Assembly (NCBI RefSeq): GCF_018734325.1
Contig: NZ_CP073754.1
Span: 1,364,001 to 1,428,000, forward strand
Length of the DNA stretch: 64,000 nt
DNA from: Methylomonas paludis
GTDB taxonomy: Bacteria > Pseudomonadota > Gammaproteobacteria > Methylococcales > Methylomonadaceae
Reading direction: 5' to 3'
Part shown: one piece after another, positions 63,388-64,000 of the stretch
How positions within the stretch are numbered: the first letter of the stretch is position 1
How the letters are laid out: each line of letters begins with the position of its first letter
Notes under the pieces: model-generated
Seen by the model: only the letters and a program-made list of their open reading frames with translations
The model's database searches: none
What the model was told of the DNA's origin: nothing
Made by a program: the position numbers and the translations under genes

Positions 63388-64000
63388 TTAGTTTTGCAGT
63401 CGCTTCAGTTCTGTCTGCAATGTTCTAAGCTGAGCGTTAAGCTCCACCTTGCGGTTGAACTGCTGTTCTTTATGTAAGCGGTTTTGCAGCTTTTGACATT
63501 CGGCTTGTTTGGTTTGCAGTTCCGTCCAGCGTTGCAGGTGCTGCTGTATATCTTCACCATGGCGCGGCGGCAGCGGTATCAATTGGCGCAGCAGATGTTC
63601 ATATAATAAGGCCAAATCCAGCACAGCGGGCAAGGGCTGCCTAATTAAATCCTGGGCTAGCCAGTTACTGGCTAAATAAGCGTCTACCAGCCATTTGTGG
63701 CTATCGGTGGTGCTGGGGCGCTTATAGGCGGCCATGACTTTAATTCGCTCGGCATAATGGAGTTGATAGATGATAGGAAATGGGATGGCCTGGTCTATGC
63801 AGCGCAAGACGGCTTCATTCAGTTCCGGGGTTTTCAGGCTGATGTCAAATATCTGAATTTCCGCTACGCCGGGCTTGGCGGGCAGGTTTATGGTTTCCGG
63901 TGCCAGTTTGTATTGCCAGATAATTTGCTCGATCTGTTGCACAAACAGTGCTTTTAACGTGCTGTTGGTGGCGGTGTGTTGATAGATTTTATTTTTCGGC
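63388..64000 (-). CDS. DUF4391 protein, 5' end outside window
   Basis: The frame is open up to the window end and reads PKNKIYQHTATNSTLKALFV, then QQIEQIIWQYKLAPETINL, a DUF4391 pattern. The visible part is about 204 residues; the start lies beyond base 64000. A C-terminal coiled-coil (QAECQKLQNRLHKEQQFNR) ends it. DUF4391 genes occur, to my knowledge, next to helicase and type III restriction genes, so it may belong to the same defence locus; a helicase gene could follow outside. Confidence 0.8.
   Translation of the reverse strand, partial: PKNKIYQHTATNSTLKALFVQQIEQIIWQYKLAPETINLPAKPGVAEIQIFDISLKTPELNEAVLRCIDQAIPFPIIYQLHYAERIKVMAAYKRPSTTDSHKWLVDAYLASNWLAQDLIRQPLPAVLDLALLYEHLLRQLIPLPPRHGEDIQQHLQRWTELQTKQAECQKLQNRLHKEQQFNRKVELNAQLRTLQTELKRLQN

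Noticed and set aside
1-64000. tRNA or rRNA genes
   Set aside because: No cloverleaf-like segment or rRNA signature was noticed; a covariance-model search would be needed to exclude them fully.

Overview
The window looks like a chromosomal segment of a Gram-negative gammaproteobacterium. Evidence is the Tol-Pal tail (tolB, pal, cpoB), an rpoE-rseA-rseB operon divergent from nadB, lipobox lipoproteins, RND tripartite pumps and a TonB-dependent receptor. Several proteins and the GTAG-headed REP repeats recall methanotroph-type Methylococcales, but no methane-oxidation gene is visible, so that placement is only an inference.

Layout. 0-4 kb: tolB end, pal, cpoB, queE and queC. 4-5 kb: an orphan BrnA-like antitoxin gene and a higher-order tandem array of REP elements. 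5.3-11.6 kb: a large hybrid histidine kinase with a cysteine-rich insert in its GAF domain, an Nramp-related membrane protein and argA. 11.8-13.2 kb: an IS1380-type transposase gene. 13.6-17 kb: a DUF2335 gene pair, a stomatin/SPFH protein, a PilZ protein, queD and a DUF1249 (YqiB-like) gene. 17-24.4 kb: recQ, nadB, rpoE-rseA-rseB and a JmjC/cupin oxygenase. 24.5-31 kb: a probable metal-uptake cluster with three different HupE/UreJ-type membrane proteins and a TonB-dependent receptor. 31.5-34.6 kb: a rearranged patch holding a 3' duplicate of rseB, then a DNRLRE/collagen-like gene split by a complete IS3-type element with a 5-bp target duplication. 34.9-40.7 kb: an AcrAB/OprM-type efflux operon, followed by a second IS3 copy with an internal deletion. 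42.8-46.2 kb: a DUF3313 lipoprotein, a Ysc84/SYLF lipoprotein and a triheme cytochrome c peroxidase.

46.4-50.1 kb: the most striking gene, a 1215-residue fusion. In order it holds a multi-pass DoxX-like membrane region, an NDH-2-type FAD oxidoreductase, a cyclic-nucleotide-binding domain, a BLUF blue-light domain, and a class III cyclase-like domain whose usual catalytic residues are replaced. It reads as a membrane redox protein with light and cyclic-nucleotide input, and is the best candidate for an undescribed system.

50.5-55.5 kb: a CzcA/CzcB heavy-metal efflux pair with a small Cys/His-containing exported protein but no CzcC. 55.8-57 kb: a lipoprotein and a HAD phosphatase. 57-64 kb: a type III restriction-modification locus (Res, Mod and a DUF4391 protein running off the end) with two toxin-antitoxin modules interleaved. 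One of these toxin genes carries an in-frame stop near its start.

REP elements occur in at least four stem-sequence classes sharing a GTAG head and a CGCAG-containing loop. They lie in most long intergenic regions, in tandem arrays, at the edge of the rseB duplication and once inside a predicted coding sequence.
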